A stretch of DNA of 46,356 nt from CAIWHR01 sp040007035 (GCA_040007035.1 JBDTVU010000010.1:1-46356); one strand, 5' to 3'; counted from the first letter of the stretch, positions 1-8,092 are shown. Translations and numbers: made by a program. The notes: generated by a model not told the origin, from the letters alone.

Positions 1-255
1 TATCTGCGTCGTCTCGGGAAACGGCGTCACCACGTTCATCTCGAGGCGGTCCGGGCGCACGTACTGGAGCGTGCCGCGCCGAACGATCGGGCTCGCAAGA
101 GCGGCAAAATGACGCGTTTCCTCGAAGCTGACGACACTTCGATCCACGCGGGCCAGGCTCGCCATCAGCTCCGACAGGTCGAACGTGGGCGCCGCGGCGG
201 CCACCGCCGAGACAGTCCACGCCAGAAGTGCGCCCAGGAGCCGCAGTCGCAACAT
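1..255 (-). CDS. LolA-like outer-membrane lipoprotein carrier (3' end cut by window edge)
   Basis: Only the first 85 codons are present; the frame is open to base 1. The protein starts with a hydrophobic export signal (MLRLRLLGALLAWTVSAVAAAA, likely cut near residue 22), followed by sequence typical of LolA-fold periplasmic carriers: an S-F-E-E-T-R element near residue 43, then a G-T-L-x-Y-x-x-P-x-x-L stretch. LolA-like proteins carry lipid or lipoprotein cargo across the periplasm, and aryl polyene and related clusters usually hold a dedicated copy. It begins 4 bases after the stop of the upstream acyltransferase, so it is almost certainly translated from the same mRNA as the ACP-ligase genes. 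The operon context suggests a pigment or lipid carrier rather than the housekeeping LolA. Confidence 0.75.
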   Translation of the reverse strand, partial: MLRLRLLGALLAWTVSAVAAAAPTFDLSELMASLARVDRSVVSFEETRHFAALASPIVRRGTLQYVRPDRLEMNVVTPFPETTQI

Positions 256-259
256 CGGA

Positions 260-1177
260 TCAGCGCCGGCCCGCCGCCGCGTCGGCAGTCCAGAAATCGT
301 AGAAGTTGAACCAGTTGAACGGCGCTTCGCGGCAGCGCGCGTCGAGCCACGCCGCATAGCGGTCGCAAGCCTGCTGCAGCACGACATCACGGGTACGGCG
401 GGTGAACTCGATCCGCTCGGCAAACGGCTCGAATCGGATGCGATAGCGTTCGTCGTCGCCTTGCACGGCGGAGAACAGCACGATGGGTGCCCCGAGTGCG
501 GCAGCCAGCACGAACGGCCCTTCGGCGAACAGCGCGTTCGCGCCGAGGAACGTGCTGGGCCGCACGCGGTCGCCGGCAACCACGCGGTCGGCCAGCAGAC
601 CGACCACCTCACCGGCGGCGAGCGCCTCGCGAACCTCCAGCATCGTTTCGGGACGGCCGAGCGCGATCACCTGTTGCTGCACGTCGGCATTGAGCGGCCC
701 CAGAACGGCGGCGAGCTTCTCGGCGTGCGCCGCATACATCAGCACGCGCACGCGGATGGGGCTCCGCGCCAGCGCGACCACGCGCATCATCTCGAAGCTC
801 CCGAGGTGCGCGCCGACCGCCAACACACCGCACTTCCGTTCAAGCGCACGCTCCAGCACGTCCTGCCCCTCGACCACGCACCCGAATCGAGCGAGATCGC
901 CCGTCAGCAAATGGATGCGGTCGAGAAGCTGCCGCGCAAAACAGTGGTAATGCCGGAAGCGTTCGCGCCACGTCGGCGGCCGGCCGAGCACGCGGCCGAG
1001 GTAAGCGCGTGACGCTGCGCGCGCCGCGCGCGAGAAGAGCAGGAAGTACGCGCAGATCGGATAGAGCAACGCACGGCCGATCGGCCGCCCGACCCACAAT
1101 GTCAGCGCGACAATGACCTGCATCAGCAAGCGACTTCCGCGCTCGCGCTGCGCACGCCACAGCGGAATCGTCGTCAT
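260..1177 (-). CDS. LpxL/HtrB-type lipid acyltransferase of an aryl-polyene-like cluster
   Basis: 305 residues. The LABLAT-type acyltransferase signature H-x4-E is visible as H124-L-G-S-F-E129, after a hydrophobic N-terminal region (about residues 20-48) that would anchor it to the inner membrane. The length fits LpxL/LpxM-like enzymes, which transfer an acyl chain from acyl-ACP to a lipid acceptor. Its position between an acyl-AMP ligase and a LolA-like carrier makes transfer of a polyene acyl chain to a membrane lipid more likely than lipid A maturation. The start was chosen at 1177 because this ATG overlaps the upstream stop codon in an ATGA junction, the usual coupling signal; the same frame runs open further upstream but only as antisense to the ligase coding frame. 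Confidence 0.8.
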   Translation of the reverse strand: MTTIPLWRAQRERGSRLLMQVIVALTLWVGRPIGRALLYPICAYFLLFSRAARAASRAYLGRVLGRPPTWRERFRHYHCFARQLLDRIHLLTGDLARFGCVVEGQDVLERALERKCGVLAVGAHLGSFEMMRVVALARSPIRVRVLMYAAHAEKLAAVLGPLNADVQQQVIALGRPETMLEVREALAAGEVVGLLADRVVAGDRVRPSTFLGANALFAEGPFVLAAALGAPIVLFSAVQGDDERYRIRFEPFAERIEFTRRTRDVVLQQACDRYAAWLDARCREAPFNWFNFYDFWTADAAAGRR

Positions 1178-2844
1178 GGCGCGTCGTCCGTCCGAACACA
1201 GCGCAGGCTGCCCGCGGCGACGCTCCGGCCGCCGGCGGCGATGTCGAAACGCGCCGCCATGCCCGCGTCGACGGCGATGCGCAGCGTGACGGTCTCTTCC
1301 GGGAGCACCGGCGCGAGAAATTTCGCCTGCACGCACTCGACCACGCGCAGGCCCGCGCCGCGAAGCATTTCCTCCACCTTCGCGAGCAGCAGCACGCCCG
1401 GAACGATCGGATGGCCGGGAAAATGACCCGGCAACGCCGGATGTCCGGCCGCGAATGTCAACTGCGCCGCGAGCTCGCGTGGCGAGGCTCCGTCCGTGCC
1501 GGCGCCGGTGCGGGCGACCAGCGCGCGCAGCGCTTCGAGCGGCAGCTTGCCCGCTCCGTGGCGCGGCAACGCGTCGACACACAGCAACGGACGCGGCAGG
1601 AACGCGGGGTCGACTCGGAGCGCGAGTTCCCTGGACAAGAGGTCAGGCGCGCGACCGGGCGCCACGACGACCGCGGCGACGCGTCGCGCGTCCTCGCTCG
1701 GCAGGAAGACGACGCCGTCGTCGACGCCGGGCAGCGCGAGCAGCTCGCGCGTCAGCCCGGCGAGCGACGCGCGCTTGCCGGCGATCTTCACGAGATCCGC
1801 ATCACGACCGACGAGCTCGAACGCGCCCGGAGCGCTCGCCGCACGCAGGCGATCCGCAAGTTCGATCGTGCCGCGAAGGTGGCCCCCGGACGCGCTGGCG
1901 TGGCCGTCGGCGTCGATGGCGAACGCAACGCCGGCTGCCGGAGTCCAGGTCGTCGCCAGGCTGGCCCGGCGCACCGCGAGGATGCCGCCCTCGGTGCAGC
2001 CGTAGATCTCATGCACGGGCGCTCCCCAGTCGCGCTCGACCGCGCACGCGACTTCCGGATCCAGCGGCATCGTCGACGCGACCACGCGCGCGATGCCAGC
2101 CTCGGCCGTGCCTTGCCGATGGAACGCGCGCAACTGCAACGGTGTCGTCATCAGCCACACGCCCGCAGGCGCGACCTTGCGCGCGCAATCGAGCGTGTCG
2201 GCGAGATCGGCGGCGAACGCGGGGCGCGACGTGAGCACCGGCGTTCCCGATTGCAGCGGCAGCAGCACCGTCGCCTCGAACCCGAACATGTGCTGTGGCG
2301 GCACCGTACCGACGATAGCGACGCCGGCCGGCGGAAATCCGATCGAATGCATGAACGCGCGAGCGCCGTCGGCAAGCTCGCCCCAGGTCTTCGCGTGCGG
2401 CTGCGGCGCGCCGGTGGAGCCGGACGTGAAGAGGATCGCGGCGACGTGGTCGTCCGCGACCTCCGGCCACGCGGCAACGCGCGGATCGGCGTCTTCGGAT
2501 GCAACGTCGAGCCACGGATCGACCGCAAAGATCGCCGTCGCGGCGTCGACCGTGCTGTCGGTCAGGCACACGCTGTCGGGGTAACGCTCGCGCATGTCGT
2601 CGAGGGTGCGCTGGAGCCGGGTGGGCGGCAACACGAGCGTGCCCCCGGAGATCCACGTCGCCAATGCAGCGACCAGAAAGCGGTCGAGCGTCTCGCAGAG
2701 GTTGATCGCATGGCGGGCCCGCGGCAGCGACGCAGCGAGGCTCGCTGCCGCGGCGAACGCCCTGCAAGCGGTAAGTCCGCCGGATTCGCGCCACGCGAGA
2801 ATATCCGCAGGTTCGAATCCGACCAGCAGCGGCCGTGTCGTCAT
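1174..2844 (-). CDS. Acyl-AMP ligase fused to a hot-dog (FabZ/ApeI-like) dehydratase domain
   Basis: 556 residues in two parts. Residues 1-450 are an adenylate-forming ligase: TSGSTG at 140-145, an E-I-Y-G-C-T-E-G-G motif, a G-R-D-A-D-L-V-K-I-A-G-K-R hinge and a C-terminal G-A-G-K-L catalytic lysine. Residues 458-556 are a hot-dog domain with the FabZ-like motif HFPGHPIVPGV starting near 474. In aryl polyene clusters the ligase (ApeH) activates the aromatic starter acid for loading on the carrier protein, and ApeI dehydrates 3-hydroxyacyl-ACP; here the two functions are joined. By memory alignment, the acidic residue that follows the P-G-V-L-x-L stretch in FabZ is Ala here (V-P-G-V-L-L-L-A-K), so dehydratase activity should not be taken for granted. 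The gene lies 2 bases after the membrane-protein stop and overlaps the acyltransferase start by 4 bases. Confidence 0.82.
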   Translation of the reverse strand: MTTRPLLVGFEPADILAWRESGGLTACRAFAAAASLAASLPRARHAINLCETLDRFLVAALATWISGGTLVLPPTRLQRTLDDMRERYPDSVCLTDSTVDAATAIFAVDPWLDVASEDADPRVAAWPEVADDHVAAILFTSGSTGAPQPHAKTWGELADGARAFMHSIGFPPAGVAIVGTVPPQHMFGFEATVLLPLQSGTPVLTSRPAFAADLADTLDCARKVAPAGVWLMTTPLQLRAFHRQGTAEAGIARVVASTMPLDPEVACAVERDWGAPVHEIYGCTEGGILAVRRASLATTWTPAAGVAFAIDADGHASASGGHLRGTIELADRLRAASAPGAFELVGRDADLVKIAGKRASLAGLTRELLALPGVDDGVVFLPSEDARRVAAVVVAPGRAPDLLSRELALRVDPAFLPRPLLCVDALPRHGAGKLPLEALRALVARTGAGTDGASPRELAAQLTFAAGHPALPGHFPGHPIVPGVLLLAKVEEMLRGAGLRVVECVQAKFLAPVLPEETVTLRIAVDAGMAARFDIAAGGRSVAAGSLRCVRTDDAP

Positions 2845-2846
2845 GA

Positions 2847-3512
2847 TCAGAGCTCGGCCCGCCAGCGCGCGGCCACCAGCGCGGCAAGCGCGAGCGGCGA
2901 GGCGTGCCTGTAATGCGCGAAGCGTGAACGCCGATACAGATATTCGCCGACGAACAGGCTCCCGGCGGCAACCTGATTGCCTACGGCGACCCAGGCGCCC
3001 CAGACCGCAGGCGGCGCCGACGCCGCGAGGGCCGCCGACAGCACGGCAGCACCGACGAAGAACGCCACCCACACCATCGTGAGCGTGCGTGTGTAGCGTG
3101 CGAGATCGGGTTCGAGCACACCCCGCTCGGCCCGCGCGAACATCGAGATCATCGGCTCGCGACCCGGTCCGAGCGTCCTCGCAAATAGCGCAGCGATCCC
3201 GAGATTGAGAACGACCGGCGGCAGATAGACCAGCGGCCCCGCGAACTCGGCAAGCGCGGACAGGCCGACGAACGGCGCCGCCAGCAGCAGCGCAACGCCG
3301 ATGAGCCGACGCCGCGGGCGCAACGCGCATCCGACTCCGAATACAACGCAGGTCGCGGCGAGAGCCCAGCGCGGGTGGCCGGCGGCGATCACCGCGCAAA
3401 CGCCGACCGGGTAGAGCGAATAGAGAAATGCGCTCCGGGCCGCCGCCGCAGCACCCGCGGCCAGGGCGGGCAGCTCGTTCTGCCGGTCAGGGGCTCCGGT
3501 TGCGCGCGACAT
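2847..3512 (-). CDS. COG4648-type membrane protein of aryl-polyene-like clusters
   Basis: 221 residues with about six hydrophobic helices (for example near residues 28-45, 52-66, 70-90, 95-115, 145-168 and 172-195) and no recognisable catalytic motif. Proteins of this type occur between the acyl carrier protein and acyl-AMP ligase genes in aryl polyene and xanthomonadin-like clusters; their biochemical role is not established. The start at 3512 gives MSRATGAPD and overlaps the end of the ACP gene by 26 bases, so the two are likely translationally coupled. The family assignment rests on gene order, size and hydrophobicity; sequence alone would only say integral membrane protein. Confidence 0.65.
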   Translation of the reverse strand: MSRATGAPDRQNELPALAAGAAAAARSAFLYSLYPVGVCAVIAAGHPRWALAATCVVFGVGCALRPRRRLIGVALLLAAPFVGLSALAEFAGPLVYLPPVVLNLGIAALFARTLGPGREPMISMFARAERGVLEPDLARYTRTLTMVWVAFFVGAAVLSAALAASAPPAVWGAWVAVGNQVAAGSLFVGEYLYRRSRFAHYRHASPLALAALVAARWRAEL

Positions 3513-3744
3513 GGTCAGCAAGGGCGCGCAGCGACGCAAAGATCTTTTCGTTCTTGGCGTCACCCGATCGGATCTCGACGCCGTAGCGCTGCGACACGAC
3601 GGTCGCAATTTCCAGCATGTCGATCGAGTCCAACCCGAGGTCCCCGTCGTAGAGCGGAGCGTCGGGCACCATGCCGCCGGGCTCGATGTCGAGCCCGAGC
3701 GTCTCGATGATGAGCATGGCAATTTCCCGTTCCCATTCACTCAT
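3487..3744 (-). CDS. Acyl carrier protein (polyene-type)
   Basis: 85 residues. The phosphopantetheine site is clear: G-L-D-S-I-D-M-L-E, with the modified serine at residue 40. Upstream helix sequence (EREIAMLIIETLGLDIEP) is typical of fatty-acid or polyketide ACPs. The start at 3744 (MSEWEREIAM) was preferred to an in-frame start 33 codons upstream because it gives the standard ACP length; the extra stretch is Gly/Pro/Gln-rich. It would carry the growing or activated acyl chain for the adjacent ligase-dehydratase. It is the first gene of the visible operon; the 228 bases upstream hold no other gene. Aryl polyene clusters often have two ACPs, but only one is seen here, and ketosynthases would have to lie beyond the left edge. 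Confidence 0.85.
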   Translation of the reverse strand: MSEWEREIAMLIIETLGLDIEPGGMVPDAPLYDGDLGLDSIDMLEIATVVSQRYGVEIRSGDAKNEKIFASLRALADHVARNRSP

Positions 3745-3936
3745 GGTCGCGCGCTGTTGCGGTTGAATTTGTCCGTCCGGGGGCATTCCGAGGCCTATCT
3801 GGGAATCGGGTCCGATCATGCCGGTTGCCCCCGTTTCGTGCAAGTCGACGTGACACGCGCACCGGGTCCGGCGGCCCGCCCCTGCGGGGAGCCATCGTAC
3901 CCTCCCGGGATGCCCCCAATGCCGCCCGCCATCGAC

Positions 3937-3963
3937 GCGGCCGCGCTGCGTTGGCGCGGCCGC
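3937..3963 (-). terminator. Perfect 10-bp stem-loop after the lipoprotein gene
   Basis: GCGGCCGCGC (3937-3946) and GCGCGGCCGC (3954-3963) are exact inverted repeats with a 7-base loop, starting 9 bases after the stop of the minus-strand lipoprotein gene. No U-run follows on the minus strand, so intrinsic termination is uncertain; it may instead be an RNA-stabilising or Rho-associated 3' structure. Confidence 0.5.
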
Positions 3964-3972
3964 CTGCGGGCC

Positions 3973-4359
3973 CTACATTCTTGCCAACTCGGCGCGAATA
4001 TCGCGATCGAGGTTTTCGATCCAGCCATTGTAGTTCTTGTGGATGTTGCCGCCGCTGGCCTCGAGATTCGTGCTTTCGCGGTAAACGATGCTGAAGTTCT
4101 TCGTGCTGTATTTCACGTCGACGCCCGCCGTGTGCGTCCTCAACGCAATGCGCGCGTTGATGAGCCCCGGGCTTGTCTCGCTCATCTGCCAGCCCAGACG
4201 ACTACCGGCCCGCAGGATGGCTCCTTTGACCTCGTCCATCGTTACCTGCCTGCCGGTCGAAACGATTACGGGCGCGTCAGCGACATTGTAGATGGGCACG
4301 GCCCGACAACCGCCGATCAACGCAACGGCGGCGACTACCAACACCATCTTGTAATTCAC
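3973..4359 (-). CDS. Small hypothetical lipoprotein
   Basis: 128 residues. A type II signal peptide is clear: positive start MNYK, hydrophobic core and lipobox L-I-G-G-C with Cys18, so the mature protein should be lipid-anchored in the envelope. The mature part has no domain I can name. The start is GTG at 4359, set by the very strong Shine-Dalgarno sequence GGGAGGTAAT just upstream. The gene stands alone, 342 bases from its upstream neighbour, and ends just before a perfect stem-loop. Its GC content is visibly lower than that of neighbouring genes, which may mean horizontal origin. The function is unknown. Confidence 0.75.
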   Translation of the reverse strand: MNYKMVLVVAAVALIGGCRAVPIYNVADAPVIVSTGRQVTMDEVKGAILRAGSRLGWQMSETSPGLINARIALRTHTAGVDVKYSTKNFSIVYRESTNLEASGGNIHKNYNGWIENLDRDIRAELARM

Positions 4360-4701
4360 GATTACCTCCCATTATTCGAGCATTCCCCGCTCGATCGGAA
4401 AAGTCTAGCAAGTTTCCGGCTCTCGTTCCACGCGCCGATCCTCTGCCGCAATCTGTGGAAAGCGCGAAGGCGTCTCTGGTTCATGCGGCAATTGGCCGTG
4501 GCCGGGCAGATGGAACGCGCCGCGCAATGGCAAAGATTCTCAATTGCGCCGGACAGCCGTCGGGCATCAGCGCGACCGTTCCGGCAGCAGGGCGCGAGAT
4601 CGGACCGCCTTTGGCAACGACACGCGCCAAAGGCACGAGGTCACGTGCAGGCGCGGTGCGCCGGCGTTGCCCGCCAGCGATGCCGGGGTGCCCCGGCGCG
4701 G
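4360..4701. other. 342-base gap between the lipoprotein and anti-sigma genes
   Basis: I see no gene here. The left end holds the Shine-Dalgarno and presumably the promoter of the minus-strand lipoprotein gene; the right end holds a short hairpin after the anti-sigma stop. Open frames across the gap have no recognisable protein character. Confidence 0.5.
4682..4697 (-). terminator. Short GC hairpin after the anti-sigma gene
   Basis: GCCGGG and CCCGGC pair around a 4-base loop, starting 4 bases beyond the anti-sigma stop (TAG at 4702-4704, minus strand). There is no U-run, so this is only a candidate end of the lipoprotein-ECF-anti-sigma transcript. Confidence 0.3.
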
Positions 4702-5520
4702 CTACTTCTTCGCCGCCGCGTCGGCCGCGGCGAGCTGGCCGTAGACGACGCGGGCAATCGTCAGCAGCTGGGTCCGGTCGAGGTTGCCCGAGAGCGCGTA
4801 GCCGCAGTCGTCGTCGATCCAGTAGAACACGCCGATGCCGTTCTCGACCGCGTAGCGGAAAGCGGTGTCCACGTTGCCGGAGGCCGGCGCGTCGATGTGT
4901 TTCGCGTCCTTGCGCACCTGCAGCGTCAGCCGCAGCTTGTCGGCGTTCTCGTACATGTAGAGGCCGGTCGGCTTCTCGTTGCCGGCGACGAGCCGCCCGC
5001 CGACGAGCGCATAACCGAGCCCGTTCAGGTCCGGCACGTGCATCGGGTGGCCGAGCCGCTTGGTCAGCCACGTGGCGAGGCCTTTCTCTTCGGCAGCCCA
5101 GACCTCGACCGGACGGCGGGCATCGGCGGCGTACAGCGCGTGGGTAAACGCCGCCTGCCGCGCGAACGTCGTCGGCGTGCCGCCGTCTTCGAGCACCGCG
5201 CCGCGGCCGTACCAGCCGATCGCGAGACCCAGCACCAGCGTCGCCGCGGCGGCGAATGCCGGCATCATCCAGCGGCGAACCGCGCCCGCACCGGCCGCCG
5301 CGGGCGCCGCCGCAGCGAGCAGCCGCGCCGGGATCGGCTCGGCGAGCATCGGGTCGAGCGCGTCGCGCAACGCGGCGCTCTGGGCGCGGATCTCGGCGAC
5401 GCGGGCGGCCACGGCGGGATCGCGGGCGAGCGTCGTCTCGACCGCTGCCGCGCGCTCCGGCGCGAGCTGGCCGTCGGCGTACGCGTGCAGATCGCTGTCG
5501 GCGAGCGGAGCGGAGTTCAT
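4702..5520 (-). CDS. Anti-sigma factor, membrane-anchored, lacking the zinc-binding cysteines
   Basis: 272 residues. The N-terminal 60 residues (ADSDLHAYADGQLAPER...) resemble the helical anti-sigma domain that binds ECF sigma factors, but the usual His-x3-Cys-x2-Cys zinc motif is absent: there is no cysteine until near the C-terminus. A single transmembrane helix lies at about 84-103 after a Pro/Ala linker, so the remaining 165 residues should be periplasmic, where they could sense an envelope signal. The ATG at 5520 overlaps the sigma gene stop by 4 bases (ATGA), typical of a sigma/anti-sigma pair. The role is inferred from architecture and operon. Confidence 0.8.
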   Translation of the reverse strand: MNSAPLADSDLHAYADGQLAPERAAAVETTLARDPAVAARVAEIRAQSAALRDALDPMLAEPIPARLLAAAAPAAAGAGAVRRWMMPAFAAAATLVLGLAIGWYGRGAVLEDGGTPTTFARQAAFTHALYAADARRPVEVWAAEEKGLATWLTKRLGHPMHVPDLNGLGYALVGGRLVAGNEKPTGLYMYENADKLRLTLQVRKDAKHIDAPASGNVDTAFRYAVENGIGVFYWIDDDCGYALSGNLDRTQLLTIARVVYGQLAAADAAAKK

Positions 5521-6065
5521 GGCGAGGCTCCCGGGCTCAGTTTCACCACTCGCAGCGGCGGCGCCGTTTCGCCGACCAGCCGCCTCAGCTTGTCCCGCGC
5601 CCGCGACAGCCGCGACATCACCGTGCCGACGGGGATCGCCAGCACCGCGGCGATCTCCTCGTAGCGGAGCTCCTCGACGGCGGCCAGCAGCAGCACCTCG
5701 CGCTGCTCCGCCGGCAGCCGGCCCATCAGTTGGATGAGCTCCATCAACTCGACGCGCTCGATCTGGTTCGAGCGGACCGGCACCTGCCACGCCGCGTACT
5801 CGCCGTCGTCGAGCGACACGTTGGCGGCATCACGGCGCGCGAGCGCGAGCTGGTTGATGTGGACGTTGTGCATCACGGTGAACAGCCACGCGCGAAGATC
5901 GGAGCCGGCCCGCCACAGCCGCCGCTTCTCCCACGCCCGCGCCAGCGTGTCCTGCACCAGGTCGTCGGCGCGCGACGTGTCGCCGGTCAGCACACGGGCG
6001 TACCGGCGCAGTCGCGGCAGCGCGGCAACGAGGTCGGGATGCGGGAGGGCGGCGTCGGCGGTCAT
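5517..6065 (-). CDS. ECF-family RNA polymerase sigma factor
   Basis: 182 residues with sigma-70 region 2 (about 14-75, including D-D-L-V-Q-D-T-L-A-R-A-W and the -10-binding segment D-L-R-A-W-L-F-T-V-M-H-N) and region 4 (about 105-165, with L-P-A-E-Q-R-E-V and the helix-turn-helix Y-E-E-I-A-A-V-L-A-I-P-V-G-T-V-M-S-R-L). No region 3 or extra C-terminal domain is seen. The start at 6065 (MTADAALP) gives the usual length. It sits between the COG4315 lipoprotein gene (26 bases upstream) and its anti-sigma factor (4-base overlap). Sigma factors of this kind usually activate their own operon, but I did not find a confident cognate promoter pair upstream. Confidence 0.9.
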   Translation of the reverse strand: MTADAALPHPDLVAALPRLRRYARVLTGDTSRADDLVQDTLARAWEKRRLWRAGSDLRAWLFTVMHNVHINQLALARRDAANVSLDDGEYAAWQVPVRSNQIERVELMELIQLMGRLPAEQREVLLLAAVEELRYEEIAAVLAIPVGTVMSRLSRARDKLRRLVGETAPPLRVVKLSPGASP

Positions 6066-6091
6066 GGCGGCAGCCGATGTTACGCCGGCGA

Positions 6092-6478
6092 CTACTCCTT
6101 GGCGACGTGCCAGGTGTTGTTGGCGAACCCGTCGCCGGTCTTGTCGCCGGGCTTCGTGTCCTTCGCCCACGCGTACAGCGGCCTGCCCTTGTACGCCCAC
6201 TGCTTCGCGCCATCGTCGCGGGTGACGACCGACCAGGCGCCGGAGGCCTTCGCGTCGGCCGCGGCCATCAGCGGCGGCCAGTTCGTGGCGCAAGGTCCGT
6301 TGCAGACGCTCTTGCCGCTGTCGGCGGCATCGCGGTCGAACGTGTAGAGCGTCATTCCGGCCGCATTGGTGAGGACGCCGTCGGCGACCTTGGCCGGAGC
6401 GGCCGGCTTCATCGTGGCGCAGGCGGACAGCGTCGCCAGCACGGCGGCGGCGGTGATCAGATGTACGGTACGAATCAT
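6092..6478 (-). CDS. COG4315-type secreted-repeat lipoprotein
   Basis: 128 residues. Signal peptide with lipobox L-S-A-C (Cys20). The mature part carries the two units typical of this family: one around L-Y-T-F-D-R-D with C-N-G-P-C-A-x-x-W-P-P, the other around W-A-Y-K-G-R-P-L-Y-A-W-x-x-D. The two closely spaced cysteines could form a disulfide. The family function is unknown; members often sit next to ECF sigma and anti-sigma genes, as here. The start at 6478 is supported by an AGGAG element a few bases upstream and by the signal peptide beginning there; an upstream in-frame start would put a non-signal extension in front of it. Confidence 0.82.
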   Translation of the reverse strand: MIRTVHLITAAAVLATLSACATMKPAAPAKVADGVLTNAAGMTLYTFDRDAADSGKSVCNGPCATNWPPLMAAADAKASGAWSVVTRDDGAKQWAYKGRPLYAWAKDTKPGDKTGDGFANNTWHVAKE

Positions 6479-6539
6479 TGCATGCTCCTCTGGGGCAAGT
6501 TGGACACCCCGCGCTAACACCCGCGCGACGGCTTTATTC

Positions 6540-6588
6540 CACGCCGCCGACGTCGACCGCACTCCCGGGCATAAGAACGGGCGGCGTG
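6540..6588 (-). terminator. 9-bp inverted repeat after mgtE
   Basis: CACGCCGCC (6540-6548) and GGCGGCGTG (6580-6588) are exact inverted repeats separated by 31 bases, starting 4 bases after the mgtE stop on the minus strand. The long loop and missing U-run make termination uncertain. Confidence 0.3.
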
Positions 6589-6592
6589 CGCG

Positions 6593-8068
6593 TCAGACGA
6601 GGAACAGCGTCGCCAGGCCGAGGAAGATGAAGAAGCCGCCCGAGTCGGTGACCGCGGTGATCAGCACCGACGAGCCGATCGCCGGATCGCGGCCGAACCG
6701 GATCATCGTCATCGGGATCAGTACCCCCATCAGCGCAGCGAGGATCAGATTGAGCGTCATCGCCAGCACCATCACCAGCCCCAGCGGGACGACCTTGTAC
6801 AGCAGCATCGCGACCAGCCCCATCACGCCGCCCCAGATGACGCCGTTCAGCAGGCTGACGACGAGCTCCTTGCGGATCAGCTGCCGGGCGTTGGCGAGCG
6901 ACACCTGGCCGAGCGCCGAGGCGCGGACGATCATCGTGATCGTCTGGTTGCCCGAATTGCCGCCGATGCCGGCGACGATCGGCATCAGCGCCGCCAGCGC
7001 GACCAGCTTCTCGATCGAGCCCTCGAACACGCCGATGACGCGCGACGCGATGAAGGCGGTGACGAGGTTGACGGCCAGCCACGCCCAGCGGTTCTTGAAC
7101 GATGCCCACACCGACGCGAAGACGTCCTCCTCCTCGCGCAGGCCGGCCTGCGCCCGCAGGTCCTCGTCGCCGCTCTGGCGGACGAAGTCGAGCACCTCGT
7201 CGACGGTGACGCGGCCGACCAGCTTGTCGTTGGTGTCGACGACCGGCGCCGACACCAGGTCGTAGCGCTCGAACGCGCTGGCGGCGACGTCGGCGTGCTC
7301 GTGCTGCAGCAGCTTCACCGTCGGCGGCTGCATCACCGTCTCCACCGTCACGTCGACGTCGGTCACTATCAGCCGCGCGATCGGCAGCACGCCGAGGAGC
7401 TTCTCGTCGCGATCGACGACGAAGAGCTGGTCGGTCTGGCTCGGCAGCTCGTCGAAGCGGCGCAGGTAGCGCAGCACCACCTCCAGCGTGACGTCCGGGC
7501 GGATGGTGACGTCCTCGAAGTCCATCAGCGCGCCGACCATGTCCTCGTCGAACGACATCGCCGCGCGGAGCTGCTCGCGCTCGTCGACCGGGAGGCTCTG
7601 GAACAGATCGTCCATCACCTCCTGCGGCAGGTCCGGCGCCAGCTCGGCGATCTCGTCGGCTTCGAGGGTCTCCGTCGCCGCGACGAGCTCCTCGGTGTCC
7701 ATCGACTCGATCAGCGATTCGCGGACCGCGTCGGAAACCTCGAGCAGGATGTCGCCGTCGCGCGACGCGCGGACGAGGTCCCAGATGTACAGCCGCTCGT
7801 CGAGCGGCAGCGCCTCGAGGACGTACGCGATGTCGGCGGGGTGCAGGCGGTCGAGCTTGCGCTGCAGCTCGGCCTTGTTCTGGCGGTAGACGAGGCTCCC
7901 GGCGAGCTCGCCGCGGTCGCCGCCCGGCAGATGCTCCATCTGGTCGTGCACCAGCCCTTCGACGAGCCGGTGCCGACGCAGAAGCGCCGTTACTTCGGTG
8001 AGCGCATCCTGGACGCTCGATCGCGCCTGCGGCCGTTCGGTGGCGGCCTTGTCGAGGGTTTCGGGCAT
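6593..8068 (-). CDS. mgtE: MgtE-family magnesium channel/transporter
   Basis: 491 residues in the standard order: an N-terminal superhelical MgtE_N domain (about 35-170, L-H-P-A-D-I-A-Y-V-L-E-A-L-P), two CBS domains (about 175-300) and a C-terminal membrane domain with five helices (about 330-491). The pore signature M-P-I-V-A-G-I-G-G-N-S-G-N-Q-T is intact, as is the last-helix motif T-D-S-G-G-F. MgtE conducts Mg2+ through the inner membrane and its cytoplasmic domains close the pore when internal Mg2+ is high. The length fits the family. It starts about 100 bases downstream of mtgA, separated by a strong hairpin, so it probably has its own promoter. No magnesium riboswitch was recognised upstream. 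Confidence 0.93.
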   Translation of the reverse strand: MPETLDKAATERPQARSSVQDALTEVTALLRRHRLVEGLVHDQMEHLPGGDRGELAGSLVYRQNKAELQRKLDRLHPADIAYVLEALPLDERLYIWDLVRASRDGDILLEVSDAVRESLIESMDTEELVAATETLEADEIAELAPDLPQEVMDDLFQSLPVDEREQLRAAMSFDEDMVGALMDFEDVTIRPDVTLEVVLRYLRRFDELPSQTDQLFVVDRDEKLLGVLPIARLIVTDVDVTVETVMQPPTVKLLQHEHADVAASAFERYDLVSAPVVDTNDKLVGRVTVDEVLDFVRQSGDEDLRAQAGLREEEDVFASVWASFKNRWAWLAVNLVTAFIASRVIGVFEGSIEKLVALAALMPIVAGIGGNSGNQTITMIVRASALGQVSLANARQLIRKELVVSLLNGVIWGGVMGLVAMLLYKVVPLGLVMVLAMTLNLILAALMGVLIPMTMIRFGRDPAIGSSVLITAVTDSGGFFIFLGLATLFLV

Positions 8069-8092
8069 GGGCGGGGCGCGATCAAGGGGCGG

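Noticed and set aside
3511..5664. A 717-codon plus-strand open frame across the ACP, lipoprotein and anti-sigma genes
   Set aside because: Low-complexity Arg-rich translation, antisense to recognised genes and spanning a true gap.
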